Source: Acidobacteriota bacterium
Lineage (GTDB): Bacteria; Acidobacteriota; Terriglobia; Terriglobales; Acidobacteriaceae
Direction: 5' to 3'
Assembly (NCBI GenBank): GCA_025359885.1
Contig: JANYDG010000034.1
Location: forward strand, 1 to 33,946
DNA: 33,946 nt
Positions 14,911 through 24,223 of this stretch are shown here, piece by piece; within the stretch, counting starts at the first letter, position 1; each line of letters starts with the position of its first letter. The notes beneath the pieces were generated by a model. The model worked only from the letters and a program-made list of their open reading frames with translations. It searched no databases and had not been told where the DNA came from. The position numbers and the translations under genes are program-made.

Positions 14911-15798
14911 TTGAGTGAGATTCTGCGGCGACGCCTGGCGCGGCCGATGATGGAGTTTTGGAGGGCTGAACGTTGCCGGACCCTGCCGCTTTTGATCTTG
15001 TTTTTCGCGCTGGCCGGGATCTCGGCAAGGGCGCAAGGCAGCTACGAGATCCAGGTGTATGGCGCGGATACGGTGGCACCTCGATCGACCATGGTCGAGC
15101 TGCACAGCAACTTCACGATCCATGGAACGAAGGCGGCGCCGGGTTCGCGGTATGCGGCGGATGGTACATTCCCGACTGACCACGCCGAGCACGAAACGCT
15201 TGAGATTACGCAGGGCTGGGGAGATTGGGCGGAGGTGGGGTTTTATGTATTTACCAGCACTGATCCGCGCGAGGGCTTTCAGTGGGTGGGCGATCATATA
15301 CGTCCGCGGGTGCGCGCGCCAGAGAGCTGGCACCTGCCGGTAGGGCTGAGCTTGTCGAATGAGTTTGGCTATCAGCGGGCGCGATTTTCGCCGGATACAT
15401 GGACGTGGGAGTTTCGCCCGATTGTCGATAAGCAGGTTGGTCGCTGGTATCTGGCATTCAATCCGGCGTTTGACCGGTCGTGGCATGGGCCGGGCATCCG
15501 GCAGGGTGTGACGTTTTCGCCGAACGTCAAGGCCGGCTACGACTTCACAAAAAAGGTGAATATCGGGGTGGAGTACTACGGGTCGTATGGGGATCTGGCG
15601 GGGTTTGACGCGCTGCGCGACCAGCAGCAGCAGTTTTTCGTCGTGACTGACTTGAACCTCGCGCCGGAATGGGAAGTGAACTTTGGCGTGGGGCTGGGTG
15701 CTACCAGCGCCACCGACCACTTGCTGGTGAAGGGAATCATTGGGCGGCGCTTCAGCTGGCCTCACGGGGCGGCAAAGGCGAAACTGCAGCAACCTTAG
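14911..15798 (+). CDS. secreted, probably outer-membrane beta-barrel protein of unknown family
   Basis: About 295 residues. A signal peptide core LPLLILFFALAGISA ends at ARA-Q, followed by alternating aromatic strands (WAEVGFYVFTST, WTWEFRPIVDKQVGRWYLAF, NIGVEYYGSYGDL, WEVNFGVGLGATS) typical of an outer-membrane barrel. I do not recognise a named family; it could be a porin-like or transporter-associated protein. TTG 14911 is chosen because GGAGG lies five bases upstream; ATG 14947 would give a shorter, more usual signal peptide but lacks a clear ribosome site. It lies 165 bases after the YceI gene on the same strand and may be read through from that operon. About 9 bases separate it from the convergent TonB-dependent receptor. 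Confidence 0.75.
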   Translation: MSEILRRRLARPMMEFWRAERCRTLPLLILFFALAGISARAQGSYEIQVYGADTVAPRSTMVELHSNFTIHGTKAAPGSRYAADGTFPTDHAEHETLEITQGWGDWAEVGFYVFTSTDPREGFQWVGDHIRPRVRAPESWHLPVGLSLSNEFGYQRARFSPDTWTWEFRPIVDKQVGRWYLAFNPAFDRSWHGPGIRQGVTFSPNVKAGYDFTKKVNIGVEYYGSYGDLAGFDALRDQQQQFFVVTDLNLAPEWEVNFGVGLGATSATDHLLVKGIIGRRFSWPHGAAKAKLQQP

Positions 15799-15807
15799 AA
15801 AATACTT

Positions 15808-18180
15808 TTAGAAGCTGGTGACCAGGCGCATTGAAAAGCTGCGCGACGGCCCAATGGCGTTGCCAGAGAACAGGCCGCCAAAATCGATGACGTTGAGGAC
15901 ATTGTTCAGGTTCTGGCCATCGACCTGGAGCGTCATCTTGAGGTGGTCTGATTTGTAGATCTCAGAGCCAGCCGAGGCGCTGATGAGCGTGGTGGGCTTG
16001 ATGCGGCCACGGTCAAAGTTGATGCGATCGAGTATTGCCTGACCGTACTCGGCGAGTGCGGTTGCCTGGTCGCCCTCGAACTGGAACGGCAGGCCTGAGT
16101 CAAACTGCAGGCCACCGGCAACCCAGAGGCGGGGGAAGGCCTGGTAGCGCAGGCGGGTGCGCAGGGTATGGCGCTGATCCTGCGAAACAGGGAAGTGGCC
16201 GGTCAGTTGGCTGGGGACGGTGGTCGCGTTCGAGCCCAGGAAGAGCCCTCCGGTGACCGGGTACCAGGCATTGCCAAGCGAGTAGGAATAACTCGCAAAG
16301 CCGGAGACGTGACGCCAGTCTGGAAGCTGGAGTGTGCCTTCAGCGCCGTAAATGATGGCTTTGCGCAGGGAGATGGGGAAGCTGATGGTGGTATTGGCGA
16401 GCTGGTTGTCATCGGCAAAGTCGTGCAGATTGCGGCGAAAGTAATTCATGCCGAGGCGGAGGTGGCTGGCAAAGACCTCGGTGAATCCGGCTTCGTAGTA
16501 GTCGCCGTGCGAGGGCACGACGGGCAGTCGAAGGAAGTTGGACGGGCTGATCGAGGCGACTTCGGTGGAGCTGGAGAGCAGGATGTTTTCAAACGATGGT
16601 GTCTGAAAGACGCGATCGTAGGCGAAGTGGGCAACGAGATTTGCAACAGGGAAGTAGCGCGAGACGGCAAGGCGCGGCTCAAGGGCCTGCCGATTGCGGA
16701 GCAGTTGGTAGTGGTCCCAGCGCAGGCCGAGATTAGCGGTCCAGAGTTTGGAGTGAATCAGGTCCTGGAGATAGACGGATTGCTCGAGGTCGGGGCGCTG
16801 GCCGGTGAACGCAAACGAGGGGGCTGTGCCGGGGTCAAACTGTGTGGGGTCGGTGATCTGGTAGTGCAGATTTTCGTGGAGCCAGGTGTTGTCGGATTCC
16901 GCGCCCGTCTTCCACTCGTGAATGCCATGACTGAAGGTGAACGCCGCCTTGAAGTAGCCCTCACGAATCGAGTTGTGCTGGAAAACCTCGATGGGCGTTG
17001 AATGCGGATTGGAGTTGAAATCGTTGCTGTTGTCGCGGCCCATGGCGCGCAGGTCAGTGGCCGCATGGGCGGAGTGGGTGTGCTGGTAAGAGGCGATGCC
17101 CATGGTTTCAAAATTGTCTGAGGTCTGGCGCTGCGCGGCAGCCTGCTGCAGCATTTCATTCGGAATGTCGTAGCGGGCCAGTTCATGACGGAGGCTGATC
17201 CCTAGTTGATCGGCGGCGGTGAAATCGCGCGCATAGTGGGCGGCGAAGTCGGCCTGGGTGCCGGCGTTGGTGTAGTTTTGCGGCACGACGGGGTTGAGAT
17301 AGTGGCTGGTGCGGCTGCCGCTGCCGCTTGCGCCGAGGGTGTTTTTGCCCCAGACAAACTGGCCCTGGGCCGAGGTAGCGGCGGTCGCAAAGCTGCCACC
17401 GGAGAATACGGCCTGACCGTGGAATCCCGGCTGCTGATTCTGCAGGGTGTTGACCTCGATGACGCCACCCATCTTGCGGCCGTACTCGGCTGGAATACCC
17501 GCTGTATACACACTCATTGACTGGACGTCGTCGGCTTCAATTTCGGGTCCGAGGCTGGGGGAGCGATTGTCGGTGAGGGGAATGCCGTCAATGACGAACT
17601 GCGTTTGATATTCCGAGCCACGGGGGTGGAGCACGGCGTTGCCCTCGTAGAGCCAGCCGGGCTGAGCATTGACGAGGTCTTGCAGAGAGCGGCCAGGAAG
17701 CGAGTCGGGGCGGTTTTGAATCTGTTCCGCACCGATCTGATCGACGGAACCAGCTTGTTCGGTATCGAGCAGGGTGGCGGTTCGATCGACGATGACGGAT
17801 TCGTGGACGGAGGCCAGTTTGAGCAGGATTGTCTGCGCCACGGGAATGGCGGAGCGAATTGCGATGGACTGGGAGATTTCGGCAAAGCCCTGCTGCTTGA
17901 TCTCGACAAGGTAGGTGCCAAAGGGCAGGCGCTGGGCGATGAGGCGACCCTGAGCCGTGGTCGCGAGGGTGGCGGCGAACTGGTTGGCCTGGCAGACGAT
18001 GCTGACCGAGACTTTTGCAGGCAATCCCGCCGGATCGGTGACGTAGAGCTGCAATTCCCCTTCATTGGCCTGGCTGCTGGCGTACGGGGCCGCCCACAGG
18101 AGCAGCACTGCCAGGAACAGCACTGCAAGGAGCAGCGCGGCAAAACGAGATTTTGTCGGTTCCAGCTTCGGGCAAATCAT
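15808..18180 (-). CDS. TonB-dependent receptor with N-terminal carboxypeptidase-regulatory-like domain
   Basis: A 790-residue outer-membrane receptor. The signal peptide has a long hydrophobic core (FAALLLAVLFLAVLLLW) and ends near YASSQA. A carboxypeptidase-regulatory-like beta-sandwich follows (about 40-120), then a plug domain with QFVIDGIPLTDNR, SMSVYTAGIPAEYGRKMGG and VIEVNT (about 150-255), then a 22-strand-type barrel ending in the aromatic residue of MRLVTSF, as expected for outer-membrane insertion. Receptors of this layout take up large nutrients using TonB energy; the substrate is unknown. It is shorter than the 1,000-plus-residue Oar-like receptors of acidobacteria. ATG 18180 is chosen (AGGA upstream) over a longer frame from 18225, which would overlap the tag gene and precede the signal peptide. 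Seven bases separate it from tag. Confidence 0.9.
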   Translation of the reverse strand: MICPKLEPTKSRFAALLLAVLFLAVLLLWAAPYASSQANEGELQLYVTDPAGLPAKVSVSIVCQANQFAATLATTAQGRLIAQRLPFGTYLVEIKQQGFAEISQSIAIRSAIPVAQTILLKLASVHESVIVDRTATLLDTEQAGSVDQIGAEQIQNRPDSLPGRSLQDLVNAQPGWLYEGNAVLHPRGSEYQTQFVIDGIPLTDNRSPSLGPEIEADDVQSMSVYTAGIPAEYGRKMGGVIEVNTLQNQQPGFHGQAVFSGGSFATAATSAQGQFVWGKNTLGASGSGSRTSHYLNPVVPQNYTNAGTQADFAAHYARDFTAADQLGISLRHELARYDIPNEMLQQAAAQRQTSDNFETMGIASYQHTHSAHAATDLRAMGRDNSNDFNSNPHSTPIEVFQHNSIREGYFKAAFTFSHGIHEWKTGAESDNTWLHENLHYQITDPTQFDPGTAPSFAFTGQRPDLEQSVYLQDLIHSKLWTANLGLRWDHYQLLRNRQALEPRLAVSRYFPVANLVAHFAYDRVFQTPSFENILLSSSTEVASISPSNFLRLPVVPSHGDYYEAGFTEVFASHLRLGMNYFRRNLHDFADDNQLANTTISFPISLRKAIIYGAEGTLQLPDWRHVSGFASYSYSLGNAWYPVTGGLFLGSNATTVPSQLTGHFPVSQDQRHTLRTRLRYQAFPRLWVAGGLQFDSGLPFQFEGDQATALAEYGQAILDRINFDRGRIKPTTLISASAGSEIYKSDHLKMTLQVDGQNLNNVLNVIDFGGLFSGNAIGPSRSFSMRLVTSF

Positions 18181-18187
18181 CGATTTC

Positions 18188-18775
18188 CTAGCTCTGCCTT
18201 CGGTTGGCGTGCAGCAAGCAACCATCGAGATGGTCGTCTACGAGGCCAACGGCCTGCATCCACGCGTAGACGATTGTCGGACCGACAAACTTGAATCCCC
18301 GCTGCTTGAGCGCGATGGAGAGGTTTTCGGAGAGGTCAGTCTTTGCCGGTACGATGCCGGTGGTGTTGAGAATGGGCTGGCCACCGGTAAAGGACCAGGC
18401 ATAGTCAGAAAAATCCACGCCCGCGTCGCGCAGGGCCAGGTAGGCGCGTGCTCCGCCGATGGCGGCTACGATCTTGGCGCGCGCGCGAACAATGCCTGGA
18501 TCGGCCATGCAGCGGAGGACGTCAGCTTCAGTGAACCGGGCGACAGCCTCCGGGTCAAATTGAGCGAATGCGGCGCGAAAAGCCTCGCGCTTGCGCAGGA
18601 CGATGAGCCAGGAGAGGCCGGCCTGGAAGCCCTCCAGCATCAGCGTCTCCCAGAGGGCGCGGCTGTCGCGCACCGGTCTGCCCCACTCCTGGTCGTGATA
18701 GATGCGCAGCAGCGGATCGCTCTCTGCCCATGCACATCGCTGTTGGTCGGTCAAGGAGTTCCCCTCTTTTGACAT
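18188..18775 (-). CDS. tag: DNA-3-methyladenine glycosylase I
   Basis: A 195-residue homologue of Tag, which removes 3-methyladenine from alkylated DNA as the first step of base-excision repair in the cytoplasm. Zinc ligands match the E. coli enzyme: Cys and His in RCAWAESDPLLRIYHDQEWG near the N-terminus, and His and Cys in the DDHLDGC segment near the C-terminus. GLSWLIVLRKRE, GIVRARAKI and RGFKFVGPTIVYAWMQAVG are family landmarks. ATG 18775 is chosen with GGTGAG upstream; a GTG at 18793 is possible. It is divergent from the FAD oxidoreductase across about 100 bases and lies directly upstream of the TonB-dependent receptor gene on the same strand, so the two may be cotranscribed. Confidence 0.95.
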   Translation of the reverse strand: MSKEGNSLTDQQRCAWAESDPLLRIYHDQEWGRPVRDSRALWETLMLEGFQAGLSWLIVLRKREAFRAAFAQFDPEAVARFTEADVLRCMADPGIVRARAKIVAAIGGARAYLALRDAGVDFSDYAWSFTGGQPILNTTGIVPAKTDLSENLSIALKQRGFKFVGPTIVYAWMQAVGLVDDHLDGCLLHANRRQS

Positions 18776-18876
18776 GATAGTAGTTCTCACCACCGATGGG
18801 ATAAATCGATGTTGGTGCGGTAGATGCCAAAAACACGTAGACCAATCGCTGCGTAGTCCGTATAGTCAATTCCATT

Positions 18877-20478
18877 GTGAACGAGATACCTGAGTTTTCT
18901 AGGGCGGCAGCGAGTCTGGGGCTGCTTGGTTTGCCCGCTCCCATTGCGGAGTTGGCGGCGCGGCGGTGGGATGCAATCGTGGTGGGCGCGGGGCACAACG
19001 GGCTGGCCTGTGCGGCTTATCTCGCCCGCGGCGGCCAGCGGGTGCTGGTGCTTGAGGCGCGAGAGCGAATTGGCGGGGCGTGCACGGTGGAAGAGCCGTT
19101 TCCGGGCGTGAAGATGTCGCCCTGCGCGTATCTGGCGGGGCTGCTGCATCCGCTGGTGATTGAGGAACTGGGCTTGCCGGCACGAGGATTTGAGTGGACT
19201 CCCGCAGCGAATGGGCTGTTTGTGCCGTTTCTCGATGGGCGCAGCATTCAACTATGGGATGACGATGCGCGCTGCGAGGCGGAGGTTGCCGCCTTTGCGC
19301 CGGGGGATCTGCCTGGATTTCGGGCCATGGGCGACGTGATCCGGCGGCTGCGGGATGCGCTGCGCCCTCCCGGCGCAGGCGATACGTGGCTGGGCGACGC
19401 GCCGACGCGGGAGCAGATTGAAGAGCGGCTGGGCAACGATGCCGAGGCGCGGGCAGTGCTGTTTGACTGGTCGATGGCGGAGTTCGTGGAGCACTACCTG
19501 CGCGACGAACAGTTGCAGGCCGCCTACCTGGGCCAGGGCGTGATTGGGACCAATGCCAGCCCGTTCGACAAAGGGACGGCTTCGGTGCGTTTTCACCACT
19601 CTTCGGGGCGGCTGGGCGGAATGCCGGGGATGTGGGGCTACGTCAAGGGCGGGATGGGCATGGTGAGCTTCTACCTGTGCGATGCAGCTCGCGAGGCGGG
19701 CGCCGTGGTGGCGGCGGGGGTGCCGGTGGCGCAGATACTGCCCGGCGAAGGCGTGGTGCTGGCCGGTGGCGAGAGGATCTTTGCCCCGGTGGTGGTTTCA
19801 AATGCTGACCCGCGCGTGACGCTGCGGTTGCTGGGCGTGCAGGCCGAGGCTGGGTGGCAGGCCCAGGTGGCAGCGATGCCAATTGAGGGCTGCACGGTGA
19901 AGTTGAACGTTCTGCTCAGGGAGTTGCCCAACTTTGTTGCGCGGCCAGGGACCAACGAGCCGCACCACTATGGCCAGATCAATGCCCCGCTGACCGCCAA
20001 CGAGTGGAAGCAGGGATTTGCCGCAGCCAGGGCTGGCCAACTGCCGCAGAAGCTATGGTGCGAGCTGTATTTCCAGAGTGTGCATGACCGTAGTGTGGTG
20101 CCGGAGGGGATGCACACGATGAGCGTCTTTGCGCAATATGTCCCTTACAAATTCGCAGAGGGCTCGTGGGACGACCACCGCCAGGCGGCGCGGGATCTGG
20201 CGATCAGCTCCATTGGCCGCTACTGCAGCAATCTACCCGGGGCGGTGGCGGAGGCGCAGGTGCTGGGCCCGCCGGATATCGAAGAGAAGGTGGGGCTGAC
20301 CGGCGGGCACATCTTTCAGGGTGAGATTTTGCCGGAGTTCATGTGGAGCAAGCGGCTCAGCGCGCGAACTCCGATGGCGGGGCTGTATATGTGCGGCGCC
20401 TGCACACATCCTGGCGGCAGCGTGATTGCGGTGAACGGACGCAATGCGGCGATGGCAGTTCTTGCAGACAGGAAGTAA
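18877..20478 (+). CDS. CrtI/PYROXD2-like FAD-dependent oxidoreductase
   Basis: A 533-residue flavoprotein of the phytoene-desaturase-like amine-oxidase superfamily. The FAD-binding Rossmann motif is DAIVVGAGHNGLACAAYL, followed by VLVLEARERIGGAC (about residues 32-70). The C-terminal FAD site is recognisable in GLYMCGACTHPGGSV...NGRNAA. The sequence is closer to PYROXD2-type proteins than to carotenoid desaturases; the substrate is unknown and no carotenoid genes are nearby. The GTG start is preceded by no strong ribosome site but by a TATAGT hexamer (18861-18866), so a very short leader is possible. The gene is 37 bases upstream of an APC permease and probably shares a transcript with it. 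Confidence 0.85.
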   Translation: MNEIPEFSRAAASLGLLGLPAPIAELAARRWDAIVVGAGHNGLACAAYLARGGQRVLVLEARERIGGACTVEEPFPGVKMSPCAYLAGLLHPLVIEELGLPARGFEWTPAANGLFVPFLDGRSIQLWDDDARCEAEVAAFAPGDLPGFRAMGDVIRRLRDALRPPGAGDTWLGDAPTREQIEERLGNDAEARAVLFDWSMAEFVEHYLRDEQLQAAYLGQGVIGTNASPFDKGTASVRFHHSSGRLGGMPGMWGYVKGGMGMVSFYLCDAAREAGAVVAAGVPVAQILPGEGVVLAGGERIFAPVVVSNADPRVTLRLLGVQAEAGWQAQVAAMPIEGCTVKLNVLLRELPNFVARPGTNEPHHYGQINAPLTANEWKQGFAAARAGQLPQKLWCELYFQSVHDRSVVPEGMHTMSVFAQYVPYKFAEGSWDDHRQAARDLAISSIGRYCSNLPGAVAEAQVLGPPDIEEKVGLTGGHIFQGEILPEFMWSKRLSARTPMAGLYMCGACTHPGGSVIAVNGRNAAMAVLADRK

Positions 20479-20515
20479 ACGGGGGTTCAATTCGGAGAGA
20501 GGAAAGGCGGCACGA

Positions 20516-21970
20516 TTGGCAGAGGCATCCTCGACAGAAGCATCCACAGAAATTGCAAAGCTGAAGCGCGAACTGGGGTTCAAGGACCTGGCGCTTTTCT
20601 ATATCGTGAGCAGCCTGAGTGTGCGATGGATCGCTACGGCGGCGGCCTCTGGCCCGAGTTCTATCGCGGTCTGGGCGCTGGCGCTGTTCGGATTCTTTCT
20701 ACCGCTGGCTGCTTCGGTACTGGAGCTTTCTTCGCGCTATCCCGACGAGGGCGGGCTTTATGTGTGGGCGCAGCGAGCGTTTGGCGATTTTTCCGGATTC
20801 ATTGCGGCCTGGACGTATTGGATGAGCAACTTGCCGTATTTCTCGGCGATTCTCTACTTTGCGGCGGGCAGCGCGCTTTTTGCAGCGGGCGACCGCGGCA
20901 AGGTGCTAGCCGACGAGACTAGCTATTTTCTGGGGTTTACCGTGATTGCGCTGGCCGCGATCACGCTCTCAAACATGGTCGGCGTGAAGCAGGGCAAGTG
21001 GATTAACAACGCAGGGGCAATTGGCGCTTCCGTGCCGGTGGTGGTGCTGTTGGTGCTGGGGCTTCTCTTTTGGCATCGTCAGGGAAGTGCTACGCATTTC
21101 ACTTTTGCATCGATGCAGCCGCATCTGAGCCTGAAAAACGCTATCTTTTGGTCAACCATCTTTTATGCCTTTGCCGGGGTGGAGTGCGCATCCTTTATGG
21201 GCGGCGAAATCAGGAACCCCCGTCGGACCGTGCCGCGCGCCCTGGTCTTTGCCGGGGTGATGGTAACGCTTGGCTACATTCTCGGGACGGTTGCGCTGCT
21301 GGTGGCCCTGCCGAGCGATCAGATCAGCGGGCTGGGCGGCTTCATGACGGCCATGGCGCAGATGTGCCGGACGCTGGGCGTGGGATGGATGGTGCCGTTG
21401 ATCGCTTTGACGGTCGCTGTGGCCGGCCTGGGTGGGGCGGGGGCCTATCTTTCGTCCACTTCGAGGCTGCCCTTTGTGGCCGGGATAGACCACTATCTGC
21501 CAGCCGTGTTTGGACGCATTCACCCGAGGTGGAAGACGCCCTATGTTGCGGTTTTCAGCTATGGGCTCGCGGGGATGATTTTTGCAGTTTTGAGCCAGGT
21601 GGCGACGACGGTAAAAGGCGCGTACGACGTGCTGGTGGCGATGAGCGTCATCACTTATTTCATCCCGTATGTTTTTCTGTTCCTGGCAACGATTCGCTTG
21701 CAGAGCGAGCCGGCGGGGCCTGAAGTCATGCGGCTGCCGGGCGGCAAACGCATGGCAATTGCACTGGCCTCGATTGGCTTGTTCAGCACGATCGTGACCA
21801 TTGGCCTGTCGATTGTGCCGGAGAGTGACGAGCCCAACAAGCCGTTGGCCATCTTCAAAACTGTTGGGATGACAGTGCTGTTGGTAGGTGCAGGCGTGGT
21901 GACGTATGCGTTGGGAAAGCGGCGGCAGAGACGGGCGAAAGGGATGGAAACTGCGGAGAATGAAGTCTGA
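20516..21970 (+). CDS. APC-family amino-acid permease
   Basis: A 484-residue inner-membrane transporter of the amino acid-polyamine-organocation superfamily with about 12 hydrophobic segments. Features include LGFKDLALFYIVSSLSVRWI at the start of helix 1, SSRYPDEGGLYVWAQRAFG after helix 2, the conserved FYAFAGVECASFMGGEIRNPRRTVPRA block at helix 6-7, and HPRWKTPYVAV before helix 9. These resemble glutamate/GABA-type members, but the substrate is open. The TTG start at 20516 follows a purine-rich GGAGAGAGGAAAGG; an ATG at 20444 lies inside the previous gene and would add a non-homologous tail. Probably cotranscribed with the upstream FAD oxidoreductase. Confidence 0.88.
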   Translation: MAEASSTEASTEIAKLKRELGFKDLALFYIVSSLSVRWIATAAASGPSSIAVWALALFGFFLPLAASVLELSSRYPDEGGLYVWAQRAFGDFSGFIAAWTYWMSNLPYFSAILYFAAGSALFAAGDRGKVLADETSYFLGFTVIALAAITLSNMVGVKQGKWINNAGAIGASVPVVVLLVLGLLFWHRQGSATHFTFASMQPHLSLKNAIFWSTIFYAFAGVECASFMGGEIRNPRRTVPRALVFAGVMVTLGYILGTVALLVALPSDQISGLGGFMTAMAQMCRTLGVGWMVPLIALTVAVAGLGGAGAYLSSTSRLPFVAGIDHYLPAVFGRIHPRWKTPYVAVFSYGLAGMIFAVLSQVATTVKGAYDVLVAMSVITYFIPYVFLFLATIRLQSEPAGPEVMRLPGGKRMAIALASIGLFSTIVTIGLSIVPESDEPNKPLAIFKTVGMTVLLVGAGVVTYALGKRRQRRAKGMETAENEV

Positions 21971-22075
21971 AGGCAGGGTAGAAAAGAGCGATGACCAGCG
22001 TTGTGCGATGATGATTTGAACCGTTGAAATCGATCTTTGCGCGGAAATCCGCTGCTGATGAGGCCGTCTCCTTCC

Positions 22076-24202
22076 ATGTCTGAACACCTTTCTGAAACCA
22101 CCGTAACAACGATTCCAGAGGCGGAATTGCCCCTTGCCCCCGGTTCTGTCGAGCCCAACGAAACGATTGCCGAGTCCGAAGCAATCGTAGACGAGGCCGA
22201 AGTTCAACAGGCAGAAGCCGCTGCAGCGAGCGAGCCTGCAGCCACCCCAGCTGCCGAAGCTGCTGCCGAAGCTGCCGCCGAAGCTGCGCCCATCGAGACG
22301 GCTGCTGAGCCGCCGCCTTTGCCTGAGGCGGATGCGCCGGTCGCACTTGAGCACGAAGTAGCGCCTGAACTAGTGCCTGAAGTCGTGCCCGAACTAGTGC
22401 CTGAAGTCGTTGCGGAAGCGGCGCAGGAACCGGCAGCAATTCTGAGCGTGGCGGCCGACGCGCCTGCCCCGGTTGCCGCCGTCGCGCCCGTAGTCGAACC
22501 TGTAGTCGCGCCCGTCGCGGAAGCAGTTGCCGAGCCGGAAGAATCTTTTGCGGATATCTTTTCAGAGTTTCAGCGGACGCATAATCGGCGCGCGGGCCAG
22601 GTTGGAAGCCAGATTCGGGGCACGGTCATCAACGTGACGGACGAATCCGTGTTTGTTGATATTGGCTTCAAGTCCGAGGGCATCCTGCCAGTTGCTGCGT
22701 TTACTGCCAAGGCGCAGACAGTGAAAGCAGGGGATTCGCTGCAGGTCTCTGTGAAGGGGCGCGACCTTGATGGCTATTACGAACTGAGCCTCTTCAAGAC
22801 GGCGCAGCCCAAGGACTGGAGCAGCCTCGAGCGGGCTTTTGAGAATAAATCGACGATCGTCGGCACCGTTTCGGCGGTAGTCAAGGGCGGCCTGCATGTG
22901 GACGTGGGTGTGCGCGCTTTCCTGCCTGCTTCGCGGAGCGGCACACGCGATGCGGCGGAGCTGGAGAAGATGGTCGGGCAGGAAATTCGCTGCCGCATCA
23001 CAAAACTCGACGTGGCCGATGAAGATGTGGTCGTTGACCGGCGCATCGTTACCGAAGAAGAGGCGCTCGAATCAAAGGCTCGTCGCTATGCTGAGGTGGC
23101 CGAGGGCGCACTGGTTGACGGCACGGTTCGCAGCCTGACCGACTATGGTGCGTTTGTCGACCTGGGCGGCGTGGACGGCCTGCTGCACATCAGCGATATC
23201 TCCTGGAGCCGCGTCAGCAAAGCTTCAGATGTGTTGACGGTCGGCCAGCAGCTTGAACTGAAAGTGCTCAAAATTGATCCCGATGGCCGCCGCATCTCGC
23301 TGGGGCTGAAGCAGTTGCAACCGCATCCGTGGGATGCTGTCGCGGCCAGGTACGCGGTAGGCGACCGGGTGCGCGGGACGGTTTCGCGCATCGCCGAGTT
23401 TGGCGCATTTGTCGAGCTCGAGCCGGGCGTTGACGGGCTGGTACATCTCTCAGAGATGTCGTGGTCCAGGCGCATTCTCAAGGCGACTGAAGTGGTGCAG
23501 ATGGGCGATTCGATTGAGGCGGTCATTCTCGCCATCAACCTGCCTGAAAAACGCATTTCGCTGGGCTTGAAGCAGGCGCTGGGCGACCCCTGGGTGGAGG
23601 CAGGGGCGCGGCTCACACCAGGCTCGATTGTCGAGGGCCCGGTGGCCAGTATGACCAAGTTTGGCGCGTTCATTCAGGCAGCGCAGGGGGTTGAGGGCAT
23701 GGTGCACATCAGCGAAATTGTGGCTGACAGGCGCTTGAATCATCCTTCAGACGCGCTGCGCCTCGGCGAAGTGGTGAAGGCGATGGTGCTTGAAATTGAC
23801 AAGGAAAAGCGGCAGCTTCGCCTGAGCATCAAGCAACTGATTCCGACCAGCCTCGATGAATTTCTTGCGGAACACGCGGTTGGCGACACGGTGACCGGAC
23901 GAGTTGTTTCAGTGGAAAGCAATGTAGCCAGGGTGGAGCTCGGCGAAGGCATTCAATGTACATGCACTCTGCCGGTTGCGGTCGAGGCTATGGCTGCGCC
24001 GGTCGTTCCCGAGCCAGCGAAGGTTGATTTGTCGGCTTTCAGCGCGATGCTCAAGACGAAATGGAAGACTGGCGCAGCAGCAGGCAGCGGAAGCGCGGCC
24101 AGGCAGCAGAGCGCTGGCGCGGAAGCAGGCCAGGTGCGCAAGTTCCGCATCACGCAACTGGATGCCGCGCAAAAGAAGATTGCAATCGAACTGCTGCCAT
24201 AG
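22076..24202 (+). CDS. rpsA: ribosomal protein S1 homologue with Ala/Glu/Pro/Val-rich extension
   Basis: About 708 residues with six S1 (OB-fold RNA-binding) domains starting near 172, 257, 342, 426, 514 and 600. Domains 3-5 are the most canonical, with DYGAFVDLGGVDGLLHISD, EFGAFVELEPGVDGLVHLSE and KFGAFIQAAQGVEGMVHISE. S1 binds mRNA on the small ribosomal subunit and helps start translation. The N-terminal 160 residues are a low-complexity acidic Ala/Pro/Glu/Val region not found in the E. coli protein, partly built from an internal 24-base duplication (22364-22411). The sixth domain is divergent and followed by a Lys-rich tail. The start is uncertain: ATG 22058 and TTG 22037 are in frame and none has a clear ribosome site. 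The gene ends just before a strong terminator. Confidence 0.85.
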   Translation: MSEHLSETTVTTIPEAELPLAPGSVEPNETIAESEAIVDEAEVQQAEAAAASEPAATPAAEAAAEAAAEAAPIETAAEPPPLPEADAPVALEHEVAPELVPEVVPELVPEVVAEAAQEPAAILSVAADAPAPVAAVAPVVEPVVAPVAEAVAEPEESFADIFSEFQRTHNRRAGQVGSQIRGTVINVTDESVFVDIGFKSEGILPVAAFTAKAQTVKAGDSLQVSVKGRDLDGYYELSLFKTAQPKDWSSLERAFENKSTIVGTVSAVVKGGLHVDVGVRAFLPASRSGTRDAAELEKMVGQEIRCRITKLDVADEDVVVDRRIVTEEEALESKARRYAEVAEGALVDGTVRSLTDYGAFVDLGGVDGLLHISDISWSRVSKASDVLTVGQQLELKVLKIDPDGRRISLGLKQLQPHPWDAVAARYAVGDRVRGTVSRIAEFGAFVELEPGVDGLVHLSEMSWSRRILKATEVVQMGDSIEAVILAINLPEKRISLGLKQALGDPWVEAGARLTPGSIVEGPVASMTKFGAFIQAAQGVEGMVHISEIVADRRLNHPSDALRLGEVVKAMVLEIDKEKRQLRLSIKQLIPTSLDEFLAEHAVGDTVTGRVVSVESNVARVELGEGIQCTCTLPVAVEAMAAPVVPEPAKVDLSAFSAMLKTKWKTGAAAGSGSAARQQSAGAEAGQVRKFRITQLDAAQKKIAIELLP
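22364..22411 (+). repeat. 24-base tandem duplication in the S1 gene
   Basis: Two head-to-tail copies (22364-22387 and 22388-22411) differing at two positions, encoding PELVPEVV twice. They lie in the low-complexity N-terminal extension, are in frame, and so only lengthen the linker. Confidence 0.85.
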
Positions 24203-24223
24203 AAATTCTGAAAGGCAATAAAA

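Noticed and set aside
14521..15792. A 423-codon open frame on the minus strand
   Set aside because: It is antisense to YceI and the outer-membrane protein, with Arg/Pro/His-rich low-complexity sequence typical of shadow frames in GC-rich DNA, and no recognisable domain.
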